From positions 49,714,478-49,778,477 of the forward strand of contig OX465591.1 of assembly GCA_950022655.1 (NCBI GenBank): DNA of 64,000 nucleotides, in the 5' to 3' direction. The notes beneath the pieces were generated by a model that saw only the letters and a program-made list of their open reading frames with translations, had not been told where the DNA came from and ran no database searches. Position numbers and translations under genes: made by a program. Position 1 is the stretch's first letter. Each line of letters starts with the position of its first letter. This document shows, piece after piece, positions 10,560 to 21,112 of this stretch. Source of the stretch: Alentia gelatinosa. Lineage: Eukaryota; Annelida; Polychaeta; Phyllodocida; Polynoidae.

Positions 10560-10927
10560 CCCTTTAGCTACGCTATGATGTCTGGAGGCATTCCCTGGCA
10601 TAGTACGCTATGATGTCTGGAGGCATTCCCTGGCATAGTACGCTATGATGCCTTGAGGCAGCATTTCCAATATTCAAGTAATTGCCATTTCTTAATGAAA
10701 TAATGCGAATACTTTAATAATATTTTTCCAACCTGTGATAAACTATATCATAGTTGATGTCATTATTATTATACAACGTCCTAATTATCTTTATTGATAT
10801 GGAGGTGTAATATAATGACATCGCTGTGGATATTGTGAAAAGCACCAGTGTACTACAGGGGTGAAAATGGTACTGCAGCAGCGTTATTCAGGGTGTGTAT
10901 TTGGTGCTATGCAGCATAGTGAAAGGG
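10560..10927. mobile_element. piggyBac-like MITE with TTAA target duplication
   Basis: The 368-bp insertion starts CCCTTTAGCTA and ends TAGTGAAAGGG, flanked by TTAA at 10556-10559 and 10928-10931. TTAA duplication with CCC(Y)T termini is diagnostic of the piggyBac superfamily. It splits the LINE C-terminal coding sequence. Inside, a 35-bp unit (CGCTATGATGTCTGGAGGCA...) is repeated at 10571-10605 and 10606-10640, with a third partial unit. Confidence 0.8.
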
Positions 10928-10931
10928 TTAA

Positions 10932-11436
10932 AAACTATAAATACACTAAATCACAAAACCTACCTATTGAATGAAATACGACAGTGTATAACAGAAGATA
11001 CAGCAATCAGATCATATAAGCACATGGTATTGCCCTACTGTGACTATGGCGATATTATTTACCATGGTGCATCAAAATTCTTAACTGATAAAATACAGAT
11101 TATACAGAATAAATGTGCACGCATAGCCTACTCTAAGTGGCCACAACTCACCAATGATGAACTCCATAAGCGATATAGGTTAGAAAAACTGTCTGAACGG
11201 AGACGAAACAACCTAATAATGCTAGCCCACCAGAGAAAGGACTCCTGAATACATAGACAAAAGAGACATCCATACTAGGGCCCATGATCAGGCGATGCTA
11301 CTAAAGAAAAAACCTAACCTTACTAGGTACACAAAAAGCGTAATTTATAAAACTGCAGATCTATGGAATAATTTGCCACCCAGTGTGCGTGCTTTAGATA
11401 CCCGGAAAAAACTAAGAGACTATTTAAAATCAAACT
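10932..11436 (+). pseudogene. LINE ORF2 C-terminal domain
   Basis: Resumes directly after the MITE: SYKHMVLPYCDYGDIIYHGAS, KIQIIQNKCARIAYS and LSERRRNNLIMLAHQ, then in another frame KSVIYKTADLWNNLPPSVRALD and a stop near 11436. These are the conserved C-terminal blocks of CR1/Jockey-like LINEs. Confidence 0.8.
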
Positions 11437-11872
11437 AAGAAAACCCCTTGAATTTTTATGTTTACCTAAGAAATAAAGAATGGTGCACAGGAGTTAAAAT
11501 ATGAATAGCATTATAAACTTCTTAACCACCTGCTAACCTGCAGCCTTTAAAGCTGCAATTGCTTAGCTTCCCAACTATGAAGATATCATTTGTGTCTATA
11601 GTGAATGCCAGGACATGCCCAGAAAAATGATCAAGAAATCTAAAATCATCTCATTACCACATACCATGTCTGCATTTACTAACCACTTTCTCAAGGCCAT
11701 AAGCCTATGTACTATGTACCATCACAAATGTTGAATACCTTTGGATTGTAATTATAAATGTTAATCTACCGTCTGATAGACGAGCCACATTGAGCTGGAA
11801 TTTTGTAAGACAGGCCCAGAGCCTAAATCTCTCCAGGATAAATAAACAAACTAAAAAAAAAATTAAAAAAAT
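11437..11872 (+). other. LINE 3' untranslated region and A-rich tail
   Basis: Non-coding, with AATAAA-like GGATAAATAAACAAAC just before the A-rich run at 11850-11870. The 3' boundary is inferred; no target duplication was matched because the 5' end is not sharply defined. Confidence 0.5.
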
Positions 11873-11980
11873 GCTAATTTCTATGGGAAGGCCATCTGAA
11901 GAAGGTTAGTGTTTATCTATTGGTGTCTATGGGAACTGCTATACACAGCAAGAGTAGCCTTTTTCAAGTGGGATCGGCTA

Positions 11981-12370
11981 ACCCAGCGTTTACACTAAAA
12001 GGGTGGCGACTGTAGATCATCAGCCAATTGTCTCTAGGTGGTGGCAATGTCCACCGCAAAAGTCGCCAACCACAGAATATACACGAGCGTTTACACTGAT
12101 GACTATGAGTTTTCACAGAATTGCCGCCCCTGTAGACGACTAATTGAATCCCCTTTGAAATAGTTGCGAACATCAGAGCGTGTCCAATAGTCGTGAAGTG
12201 GTGCCAAATTGTGTGATGTGATATAATCCGACGATCTACAGTCGCCACACGCTCGATGTTTACACTAGACGATTTCTAGCTTTTTACTGCTATAAGTCGT
12301 CAGGAGGTGCAAAATGCCAGAATCGCTGACCAGAATCATCTAGTAGAATCGTCTAGTGTTAACGCCGGGT
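11981..12370. mobile_element. MITE with TA target duplication
   Basis: ACCCAGCGTTTACACTA at 11981 is the inverse of TAGTGTTAACGCCGGGT ending at 12370; TA lies on both sides. GTTTACACTA also recurs inside (12089 and 12259 areas), as does CGATCTACAGTCGCC in inverse form. 390 bp, no coding capacity; the TA duplication suggests a Tc1/mariner-type origin. Confidence 0.65.
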
Positions 12371-12525
12371 TAGACTGTCATAGATCGTTAACATTATTAT
12401 ATACCTATGCACAAAGTCAGAGTAAATACATACTGCTCCTGGGGGTATAGTAACTATACACAGAATGCACTGTACGCCGTGAAACGTTGTACTGGTTACT
12501 TTGAATACCTACAATTGCACGCTTT

Positions 12526-12578
12526 GAGTGACAAATTGCATGCTTTGAACTACAGATTGCACGCTTTGAAGAAATAAA
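12526..12578. repeat. Short direct repeats TTGCACGCTTTGA
   Basis: Three imperfect copies of ATTGCACGCTTTGA lie about 24 bp apart at 12514-12570, upstream of the next MITE. No function can be assigned. Confidence 0.4.
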
Positions 12579-12905
12579 GCATTTTGATTGGTCGAGAGGC
12601 CGACAACAGACTTCTAGGCGCAAGATTCAAAAATGGCGGAACGCTTCACTTTGCAAGTTCCATGGCGTCATACAGTTACTACAGAGTGAGTTAGCGAGCG
12701 AGTGAAAATACATCAAACATCGAGGTGGAATGCGATAACGAACCATGTGATACACTTTAGATAGCTTAGATATGCGAGAAATATCGATTTTGATACGTTC
12801 ACGGGCCGAGTGGGCGACTCTTCGATGTCAACAAATGGTGTGACATCATTATCGGGAATTCCCTATGCTCTGGGGAATCCTGTTCCTCTCGGCCAATCAG
12901 AATGC
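12579..12905. mobile_element. MITE with GCATTYTGATTGGYCGAGAGG termini
   Basis: GCATTTTGATTGGTCGAGAGG (12579-12599) is mirrored by CCTCTCGGCCAATCAGAATGC (12885-12905), with two mismatches in 21. The 327-bp element is non-coding and carries a CCAAT-box-like GGCCAATCAGA at its end. Confidence 0.65.
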
Positions 12906-13055
12906 GTTAAATTCTAAAGCCCGGAACAATGTAATCGCCACTTTCGGCATGTCTGCTAGCGTACACATCGTCTTTGCAAGTTACAGAAAGTGACTTCGAC
13001 GTCGAATTACGATCAGTTTTAGCAAATTAAGACCAAATTAAGGTATATAATAATA

Positions 13056-13206
13056 TGAAACCATAGTGATGGTGCCAATACGGGGTAGATTTACTCGTTG
13101 TTTCTGAGAAATTCGTTCTGAACTCACTGTACCGGCTCATTCAGAATGAATTTCTCCGAAACCACTCATAAATCTACCCCGTATTGTCACCATAACTATG
13201 GTTTCA
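13056..13206. repeat. Foldback hairpin, about 65-bp arms
   Basis: TGAAACCATAGTGATGGTGC...ATACGGGGTAGATTTA is answered by TAAATCTACCCCGTAT...CACCATAACTATGGTTTCA. The arms pair almost fully and the tip is GAACTCACTGTACCGGCTCA. It is not related in arm sequence to the other hairpins. Confidence 0.8.
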
Positions 13207-13336
13207 CATAGTACAGGTAGTATTGGTTGCTGTATCACCACTGCTAATTAACACAGTCCAGTGACAATCTTGACTTCATCATCTTTACCCTAATTTCATC
13301 TCACCATAGTCATTTTTTCCCATTATCTTAACATTG

Positions 13337-13552
13337 GGTGTATGTGTGTGTGTGTCTGTTTGTGTCTGTGTGTGTCTGTCTGTGTGTGTGTGTCTGTCTG
13401 TCTGTCTGTGTGTGTCTGTGTGTGTCTGTGTGTGTGTGTGTCTGTGTGTGTGTGTCTGTCTGTCTGTGTCTGGGTGTGTGTGTCTGTGTGTGTATGTGTG
13501 TGTGTGTGTCTGTGTGTGTCTGTGTCTGTGTCTATGTGTGTCTGTGTGAGTG
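13337..13552. repeat. TG/TGTC microsatellite
   Basis: About 215 bp of (TG)n with interspersed TGTC on the plus strand. It gives spurious open frames in all three plus frames and two minus frames. Confidence 0.95.
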
Positions 13553-14830
13553 AGAGTTGAACGTATCTCATCAGCGATCAGAACTCTATGGATTGACACC
13601 AGCGGAAGGGTGAGATCTCATTGAATTCTCTCAGGGAAAGGAGATTGGAAAACTGCAGTTCAAAATTATGTTTTCAGTACAGCTAAAAACAGAACTTTCA
13701 AGCAAGTGACAGAATTAGTGACAGCAATAGTGACAAAATGTAAGTCGCATTTCATAAGGCATGTCACTGTAGGGGAGGTGTGTCTTGTCACTGTTGTGGA
13801 TGTGTCCCTAGTTTGCGACAACACATGTGGGGTACCCCATCTCTCATACTCATATCCTACTGGGAACAAGTGCTATCAAGGTGAAGGTCACTGCATAAAT
13901 TAGGGACAGACATTGAATAACCCTACACTGGCCATCAGAGCAACATTTGCTATGACTTTGCTGCCATAGAAAAATAATGGTGTTAGACTGACAATTATAA
14001 TTCCTGGTACCTAGGTTCAATTCCTAGCCTGGTCTTCATATTGCTGGTGCGAAAGGGAACATTATGGCCAGTGGTTCCGCCAGGAATTATAACTTGCGTA
14101 ATGTTATACACCTGTGCATATATATACTTCTATCAGTTACTTTATATTCTTGGGCATGCAGGATTTGTAAATTCAGTGATGTAGGTACATGTAATATATT
14201 TAGCAAATGAGAACTCAGAATTTGGGTGAACTCAACACCCTGCTACTACTATCAATGTATGTAGTACACTGGCCACCCGAGCTACACTACGTTAGCTCTG
14301 GTCACGTTAAATTGACAGGGGCCTTGACATGGCATGGTAGCGGGTATCTCATGCCATTGCAGTGGGTAAAGGAACTTCCCTTTAGTTAATTTTCGGTTGG
14401 AGCTCTGTTTGGGAGTTAGGGGTTGGTATCTATTTTTACTCTGTGTATCTATTTTTACTCTGTGGTCCAACCGCCTTGATCCACCACCTGTATGTGTCTC
14501 TTACTCTCCCAGCAGATCCTTTATAAATGTGACCTGGACCTATGATTGGAGAAGTATTCAATTCTCACTCTTGAAACCATTTTTCCATGTTTATATTTCC
14601 CTTTGTGTGTATCTTTAATCAAATAAACATAAAATGAGACTGTATTATCAATTTTGTCATATATGAATATTTCATAATGAGGATCTTATCTCTAAAAATC
14701 CAAAAATAAAGAAAGCTACTTGGTCTGAGAGTGAGAATCCGTGGACACGACCAGGGTTTAACGTTACCAACCTCTTAGTTGGAACACAGTGTAAACAGAG
14801 GTGGTGGCCAATCTATGTATGTATTACAAT
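13553..14830. other. Non-coding stretch, no gene recognised
   Basis: An inverted pair AATTATAATTCCTGG (13993-14007) / CAGGAATTATAACTT (14081-14095) encloses CTAGGTTCAATTCCTAGC, which resembles a Pol III B box in a self-complementary T-arm. TATCTATTTTTACTCTGTG is duplicated in tandem at about 14428-14465. A half of the ACTCTCCCAGCAGATC repeat lies at 14503-14518. AATAAA occurs near 14621. The small frames here are not supported. Confidence 0.4.
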
Positions 14831-15350
14831 TACGCTGGTTCCCGGGGTATCCGCTAGGGGGCTCGGCGGAAGCCAGCGGCGAACAGAGGCGGAACCCAGC
14901 CAAAAGTACAATAGTCACAGTTTATTCTGTTGCCACCATGCAGTGGAAAGCGGTCACCTGGGACAAACTGTAACAACAATGCACTCGGCTATACATGATT
15001 TATTTGTCAGACAAGGGACGCCCCTCATGGAGTGTTACATATTACAGACATTTTTCGAAACTGAGTCTCTGAGACCATGCATATTGTGGTGAGTATGGGT
15101 CGCTGGGCTTCCTCTCCGGAGGAGGGCTCTCCGGTGGATGTGCGTGCCACCCCGGGGAGTGCTCCCTTCGTTACCAAGGAAGAGGGGCTCCACTTGAGGG
15201 TAACTAAGGGCATGCACCACCCTCCGGGAGTCAGTCTGGCCTTGGATCGGGCTCGGAACACCTCCGGCAACTACCAGGCACTAACATGGATACAGCTAGG
15301 AGTGTGATGTTACCTAGACTGGTTCCCTGCCCATATGAATAAGGGGCAGG

Positions 15351-15729
15351 TGTGGTGCCAAAATTGGTTACCCTGCCAAAAGTGGTAATTATCGCTCACT
15401 CTATCCCAGCATGGCTCTTCCCGTCCTGTACCGCAGACTATTCTAGGCTTCATATAGCCGAACAGATATTAGGCTAAATTTGCTTAGTGCGCATGTACAA
15501 ACTAGCACTCTCCCAGCAGATCTTTTGTGGCGCTATTGCTTGCTATCGGCCAGAGGAAGTAGAGCGCTGGATTTCTGCTTGGAGAGTAACAAACTAGTGT
15601 TTTGAGGGCCGATGAATTTGTCACTCTCCAATCATGGACTGCATGAGTGCGCATGTCCGATCATGCGCCAAAGACAATAGTGAGCGATAATTACCACTTA
15701 TGGCAGGGTAACCAATTTTGGCACCACAC
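15351..15729. mobile_element. MITE with ~50-bp terminal inverted repeats and CAGG duplication
   Basis: TGTGGTGCCAAAATTGG...TAATTATCGCTCACT runs in from 15351 and its inverse AGTGAGCGATAATTA...CCAATTTTGGCACCACA ends at 15729, differing at about two positions in 50. CAGG flanks both ends (15347-15350, 15730-15733). The high arm identity points to a recent insertion. A micro-inverted element (15506-15588) is nested inside. Confidence 0.8.
15506..15588. repeat. Short inverted element CACTCTCCNAGCAGA, nested
   Basis: CACTCTCCCAGCAGATC (15506-15522) faces GATTTCTGCTTGGAGAGTAA (15569-15588). Same family as 7179-7267 and 39364-39420. Confidence 0.6.
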
Positions 15730-15807
15730 AGGTAACGGGTTCCACAGGCATAGCCTTCAACTTTGGCTGGTGCCCACCTGTGACTAGTGGATATCCCGGG
15801 AACCAGC

Positions 15808-16186
15808 TTAGTGGTTTGGCTGGTATCTGCTTGTCATACACCTAATTCCGCCGAGGCCTCTAGCAGTGAACAGGGAACCAGGAGGCGTTACCAATAATGC
15901 ACCACAAAACTGGAAGCCATTACCTGGCCTATAGTCTAACTAGGCCAGGCTTCCAGGCTAGATATTACCGTGTTTACCTACCTTGTTACTTACTGTGTGC
16001 ACTCAGAGCGCCGTTTTAGCCCTGTTAGGCTAGCCGGGTACGTGGAGGTCAGGAGCGACCCCTGGAGTTCATCTTGCTTTGCTAACGTGATCACTTACCT
16101 ATCGTGCATGCGCCTGAGGCTTAACTGTTTATGTTGAATTAAATGTAACTTAACTGTACTCCGGTGATTGCGTCATTCTGTACTAC
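15808..16186. other. Non-coding stretch, nothing recognised
   Basis: No frame, repeat or motif that I can support. It may be remnant LTR or leader of the gypsy element downstream, but no matching second LTR is visible. Confidence 0.3.
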
Positions 16187-16217
16187 AATACACACACACA
16201 CACAAACACACACTCAC

Positions 16218-16252
<35 letters not shown>

Positions 16253-16258
16253 CACACC
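16187..16258. repeat. CA microsatellite
   Basis: (CA)n with occasional AA or TC interruptions. Between it and the satellite (16259-16540) is unrecognised non-coding DNA. Confidence 0.9.
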
Positions 16259-16540
16259 ACGGACTTGGATGACCTGGATTGGCAACCAACGCTTTGTGGC
16301 CCGTAGGTGTAGGACTCGCTATTATATTCGGGTTCTCACCTTACCCAGTAGACGCGCTACTATCGCGGCCGGGTATTTCCGTTTTTTCACACCAGGCGGC
16401 GCCACATTCGCGTGCGCGGAAGTACCTGTGTGGTGTAGGTGTGCTCACACCTGCAGGTGTCAGTGGCATAAATCACTCACACTAACACCTCCCCTACCTG
16501 GGATAAGTATAATTTAAGAATCTGGATTTTCTGGACTTTT

Positions 16541-17285
16541 TGACTTTCTGTGGATGACCAGAATGAGTGATTTCTAAAGTCTGGAGATAAAGTCACCCAA
16601 TTTGTGCCAATTGTTTGGAAACTCCCAGACCACCTAGAGCCATAAAGATAACTGTTCTGTGTAGGAAGTATGCTGGAATCGACCAACAAATAGTTCATTA
16701 AGGCCTGCTAGATGGGTAATATTTTTAAAAGTTTGACTTTCTGTGGCTGACCATGTGAAAATGACTGATTTCTCAGGGGCGCTCAGAGCTAAAGTCACCC
16801 AATTTGTGCCAATTGTTTGGAAACTCCCAGACCACCTAGAGCCATAAAGACAACTGTTCTGTGTAGGAAGTATGCTGGAATCGACCAACAAATAGTTCAT
16901 TAAGGCCTGCTAGATGGGTAATATCTTTAAAAGTTTGACTTTCTGTGGCTAACCATGTGAAAATGACTGATCTCAGGGGCGCTCAGAGCTAAAGTCACCC
17001 AATTTGTGCCAATTGTTTGGAAACCCCCAGACCACCTAGAGCCATAAATACAACTGTTCTGTGTAGGAACATAGCTAGAATCGGCCAACAAATAGTTCAT
17101 TAAGGCCTGCTAGATGGGTAATATTTTTAAAAGTTTGACTTTCTGTGGCTGACCATGTGAAAATGACTGATTTCTCAGGGGCGCTCAGAGCTAAAGTCAC
17201 CCAATTTGTGCCAATTGTTTGGAAACCCCCAGACCACCTAGAGCCATAAAGACAACTGTTCTGTGTAGGAAGTATGCTGGAATCT
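16541..17285 (+). repeat. Tandem array, ~201-bp unit, just under four copies
   Basis: The marker TGACTTTCTGTGG recurs at 16541, 16734, 16936 and 17136 (spacing 193, 202 and 200). Units share AAAGTCACCCAATTTGTGCC, GACCACCTAGAGCCATAAA and AAGGCCTGCTAGATGGG. The first unit is the most diverged. The array ends mid-unit at GCTGGAATC and is fused directly to gypsy pol sequence. Confidence 0.9.
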
Positions 17286-17289
17286 GGGA

Positions 17290-17936
17290 CTAAAAAGGAA
17301 ATTTACGGAGACTGCTGTGTTGAAGTATCCTCTGCCCCAGGGTTGGTTCATTCTTGATACCGACGCTAGTAATGAGAGTATCGGAGCGGCGTTGTCTCAG
17401 ATTCAGGATGGTGTGGAAGTTCCAATAGCCTTTGCCAGCAACAGCTTAAGCAAGAGCCAGGGGAACTACTGTACCACTAAGAGGGAACTCTTAGCAGTTG
17501 TGGTGTATGTAAGAAAATATCGACACTTCCTGGCAGAGACTTTATCTTACGTACCGACCATTCTTCTCTCAAATGGCTCTTTAATTTCAAAGATGCTGAG
17601 GGAATGATTGGAAGATGGCTGGCAGCTCTTTCCGAATTCGGACTGACCAACTGCCAGATCGAGCATCGGGCTGGAAAGTCCCACATTAATGCGGATTGTC
17701 TCTCACGAAGGCCAGTGCGGAAATATGGACGTCCAGAATGCTGGGATTGTGGTGAGCATAGAGCGGTGATAGCTGCCCTAAGCTCCCAGAAAGTGAAAAT
17801 GCCCCAGAACTATCAGTGGACGCTGGAACAGATTAAGGAAAGTCAACAGGCTGACCCAGATCTGTCCCGGTTAATCAAACTGGTAGTGAATGGGCTCCAT
17901 CGACCTACAGGGCCCGAGATCTCGCCTGAAAGCTGA
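17290..17936 (+). pseudogene. Gypsy RT C-terminus / RNase H
   Basis: LKYPLPQGWFILDTDASNESIGAALSQ is the start of the gypsy RNase H (first catalytic Asp in DTDAS), then YCTTKRELLAVVVYVRKYRHFL (catalytic Glu in KREL). A frameshift near 17545 moves the frame; the next motif RTDHSSLKWL is visible in the third frame, then IGRWLAALSEF...GKSHINADCLSRRP (final Asp region) in the frame that runs to 17936. Confidence 0.85.
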
Positions 17937-18011
17937 GAATTTCGGAATCTGTGTGGTCAGTGGAAAGAATTGGCGGTCCGGGATGGAGTATTATATCGAT
18001 GGTGAATCACG

Positions 18012-19544
18012 TTGCAACCGCTTAAGCATACTCTGCAATTAGTGGTCCATCGAGAACTACGTTCCAGATTAATGACCCTATGTCACGAACATAGGAGTGC
18101 AGCACATCTAGGGCCGAAAAGGACGGTTGCCAGAATAAGGCGTCGTTACTACTGGCCTGGGATGGGAGCGGATGTCCGAAAGTGGATATCGAGTTGTTCC
18201 GTCTGTGGCAAAGTTAAACCCGGGGTAGGTCTCGGAAAGATGCCGCTACAGCAGGAACTGTTTGGAGTCAGGTTTGCCAGAATCGCTCTAGATATCATTT
18301 CTGGTATCGAAGAGTCAGAAGACGGGAACACCTGTATGATGGTGGTGATGGATTACTACACAAAATATGTGCAGATCTATCCCCTCAAGAATCACAAAGC
18401 AGCCACTTGTGCAGAAGCTTTAGTGAAAAATTGGATGCTGCCTTTTGGAACTCCGAGTGTGCTACATTCCGACCAGGGACGGGAATTCGAATCTCAGATC
18501 TGGAAAGAAATGTGTAGGATACTGGAGATTAAAAAGACACATACGAACCCATATCATCCCCAATCGCATGGTATGGTGGAAAGGTTCAACCGGACATTGA
18601 TCCAGTGTCTTCGGACCCTGGTAGATGAAAACCGGAAGAACTGGGATGAATTGGCACCATTTATAGCACACGCTCACAATGGAACCAGTCATTCTAGCAC
18701 GGGGTGTTCACCTAACTTACTCGTCTTTGGCGAGGAGATAGTAATGCCCGCCAACACAGTCTATGGTGTTCCAGGAATGTCCACGGATGATCCTTGTCCC
18801 ATAGGGTTTGTCGAAAGACTCAGGGAACGCTTTGTTGAGGGATACTACCTCGCAAGACGGAACCTGGTGAAAGCTGCTGAGTGGCAAAAGGCTGGACATG
18901 ATGTCAATCTTAAGCCACATATGTTCCGAGTAGGAGACCGGGTTGTACGGTACCACACTCCGTTGGTAAATGTTAAACTCGCTCCTAACTGGGATGGACC
19001 ATTCCGAATTGTTCAAGTATTGTCAGAAATGACAGTAGTGATAGAGGATGAATGGTCACGAAGGCGTTACAAATCCCATGTAGCTCGATTACGACTCTGG
19101 GAGGGCAACTGCGAATGTTCCGGCTTTGAAGTTTCACACCCTGCTACCACGCGGAAGGTGTCACTGACAGCGGACTCACCCTGTAAACCAGGGAGGTCCC
19201 GGGTTCAAAGAGCTGGGAAACCGGGTGTAAAACCCCCATTCACACAGTGGAGGCAGACCCCAACTGGGAAGTCCCGGTCAAAGGGTAGCGGGGTTCCGAG
19301 TGATGGGTTCCCGTCAACACGACAGAGACCGGGGCGGCCACGGAAGGTGATTCCTACTTACACTAACCTCAAAGGGAAGGTGTGGGTAGACGAGAAGCCT
19401 GACCCGGCTAAGTCCACCATAGCTACGGATCGATCTATGTATAAGAAGCATGGTTCGAGAAGTAGAAAGAAACCTATAATGGGCTTAAAACCCCGCCGCA
19501 GCAGTCAACTAAAATCGAAAGCTGTGGTTAACTACAAAGAGTAG
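18012..19544 (+). CDS. Gypsy integrase
   Basis: 510 codons open from 18012 after a TGA just upstream. The N-terminal zinc domain is HEHRSAAH...CSVCGKV (HHCC). The core triad is in ALDIISG (D), LHSDQGREFES (D) and GMVERFNRTL (E). A GPFRIVQVLSEMTVVIED block follows, as in the C-terminal chromatin/DNA-binding part of gypsy integrases, and then a basic Ser/Arg/Lys-rich tail to the TAG at 19542-19544. This domain looks catalytically complete even though the element lacks the rest. Confidence 0.9.
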   Translation: MQPLKHTLQLVVHRELRSRLMTLCHEHRSAAHLGPKRTVARIRRRYYWPGMGADVRKWISSCSVCGKVKPGVGLGKMPLQQELFGVRFARIALDIISGIEESEDGNTCMMVVMDYYTKYVQIYPLKNHKAATCAEALVKNWMLPFGTPSVLHSDQGREFESQIWKEMCRILEIKKTHTNPYHPQSHGMVERFNRTLIQCLRTLVDENRKNWDELAPFIAHAHNGTSHSSTGCSPNLLVFGEEIVMPANTVYGVPGMSTDDPCPIGFVERLRERFVEGYYLARRNLVKAAEWQKAGHDVNLKPHMFRVGDRVVRYHTPLVNVKLAPNWDGPFRIVQVLSEMTVVIEDEWSRRRYKSHVARLRLWEGNCECSGFEVSHPATTRKVSLTADSPCKPGRSRVQRAGKPGVKPPFTQWRQTPTGKSRSKGSGVPSDGFPSTRQRPGRPRKVIPTYTNLKGKVWVDEKPDPAKSTIATDRSMYKKHGSRSRKKPIMGLKPRRSSQLKSKAVVNYKE

Positions 19545-20066
19545 TTAACTGGCAGAAGAACGGCAGAGCCTGGAAATTGTAATGAATATAATGACCCAGA
19601 ATAAAAAGTAAAAAAAAAGAGAATAAAGACTGGAATAGTGATTTACAGGCATGTAGCAACTAGCATATGAAACTTCACTTTATATGAAGATACATAGCAA
19701 TACAAATATGTGTATGAGTGGAGATACCAAAATAAATCATAAATAATGAAGATCCAGACAAAAGTATCAGACAGAAAATTGATAAGTAATATCATGACAC
19801 TAATATTCGCAAAGAAATAGTTTTCTATGAGTTTGAATTTTATTTACGAAATCGTGGCTATGAATATTTTGATAAAGCTTTTAGTGACATCACCCCCCGG
19901 ATGTTCTGCAATAAGTGGTGCTCAATGGTTCTGTTTGGAGAGTAAAACCACACAGTAAACCACTTCGGCCCGCCCAGGCATCTTTGATTATCACTTCGAC
20001 ATCGACTTATTTCAGTGAGTTTTTGAATATTTACGGATATTTAGAGGTGTATAGTACATGTAAAAC

Positions 20067-20183
20067 CTGTTAACCTAATTGGGACGTCTCCTCGTCCCTT
20101 GTTACTATCGTTAACGAGTGAGCTCATGCGATAATTTTACCGATAATAACAAGGCATGAGAAGCCATCCCAATTAGGTTAACC
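20067..20183. repeat. Foldback hairpin, copy A
   Basis: GTTAACCTAATTGGGACG pairs with the mirrored CGTCCCAATTAGGTTAAC-type arm (one mismatch in A), and CCTTGTTACTATCG with CGATAATAACAAGG. The tip holds GAGTGAGCTCATGCGAT. Repeated in B (41976-42090) and C (58998-59112). Confidence 0.7.
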
Positions 20184-20662
20184 CTTTCCATACCGGTGCC
20201 TGGAGGGTGGTTGTGGCCCCCAACATTTGAGGTCAACTTTCGACCGTAGAACTGTCCCAAGGCGCTATAAACATCATGTAAGGAGGTCAGGGTCAAGGTC
20301 CGGGTTTGCTGTGAATGCAGTCATCGGCTACTCGGTCTACTCTATTCCTTATATGGACTTAGTGTAATGGGACAACTCCATGCTGCCTGTGACCAAGCTA
20401 CTTGCTTAAGGACTGGTGCTGGTGGCAGTTTGTCCCCCTAGACCACCGGTACATTCTGGTTAAAATCATAATTCAACTTTGTAATTACCTAATACAATAT
20501 GTAATCATTAATGTTTTGTATCTTTTGAATAGAAATACCAAAGATGATATCATGTCTACATTTTGTGAAGATTTCATGAATATTGCGCCAATATTTCTCT
20601 TTATTTTGACAGCACCTGTATTTCTATGGTGCTGCCAAATGGCAGCAACAGTCGCGAAAGGG
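20182..20662. mobile_element. piggyBac-like MITE, copy A
   Basis: Begins CCCTTTCCATACCGG and ends GTCGCGAAAGGG, flanked by TTAA at 20178-20181 and 20663-20666. Same superfamily hallmark as the MITE at 10560, but a different internal sequence. The 89-codon frame inside (20402-20671) crosses the element end and is a chance ORF. Confidence 0.65.
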
Positions 20663-21112
20663 TTAACTTAACTTTTTTTTTTTTTTTTTAGGTTTTTTAT
20701 TTATACTGGAGCTTAGGTTAGGTTCGGTTTACGATCCTATCTTCCACCTACTCCAGTCTTCATTGGTAAACTGCGTGGTTACCCAGCTAGTGGGTATTAC
20801 AGGCATGTGCAGGTTGGTCTTAAGATATGACATATCATAAATACAGATCAATACAGCAATCTATTATATACAGATATATAAAATTACAGAAATACTCGAG
20901 ACATAACCAATTAAGTTTTAACACAAAAAATTCGATTTACATGGTGTACTGAGAACACAAGTTGCCGGCTGGCTCCCGATTAAACTAAATTTTCCCGTAC
21001 TATATTCAATCTCATGTGGTGTATGTTTTGTTAAATCTTATCTAGTGGTTTAAAGTGGGTTGGGTAAACATGTCACTTCGGTATGTAGAGTATATAAATA
21101 TCAAGATTGTCC

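Larger units (their letters stand above)
8099..11872 (+). mobile_element. LINE (CR1/Jockey-like), nearly full EN-RT ORF, recently broken
   Basis: Endonuclease, RT and C-terminal domain are all present. The ORF is broken by a frameshift at about 9925, a stop at 10386-10388, further shifts and a 368-bp TTAA-flanked MITE at 10560-10927. The C-terminal coding part ends at about 11436. A putative AATAAA (about 11839-11844) followed by an A-rich run (11850-11870) is a plausible 3' end. It is better preserved than the LINE at 3371. Confidence 0.85.
14834..15807. repeat. Inverted pair GCTGGTTCCCGGGRTATCC
   Basis: GCTGGTTCCCGGGGTATC at 14834-14851 is mirrored by GATATCCCGGGAACCAGC at 15790-15807. Their outer position around the 379-bp MITE suggests an older inverted-repeat element of about 970 bp into which the MITE inserted. 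The sequence between is otherwise unrecognised; the small frames at 15025-15307 (both strands) show no domain. Confidence 0.45.
17286..19544 (+). mobile_element. Gypsy-type LTR retrotransposon, 3' half of pol, 5'-truncated
   Basis: RNase H followed by an HHCC/DDE integrase in the gypsy order (RT-RNaseH-INT). Protease, gag, most of RT and both LTRs are absent from the flanks: the 5' side is the 201-bp satellite and the 3' side is the segmental array. Several frameshifts separate the parts. Confidence 0.85.

Noticed and set aside
13285..13599. ORFs rich in Cys-Val or Thr-His over the TG microsatellite
   Set aside because: Simple-sequence translation, open in five frames.
16164..16517. 117-codon ORF starting in the CA repeat
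   Set aside because: First third is simple sequence and the rest has no recognisable domain.
20402..20671. 89-codon hydrophobic plus-strand ORF in three copies
   Set aside because: It runs over the end of the TTAA-flanked MITE; conservation only reflects recent duplication.
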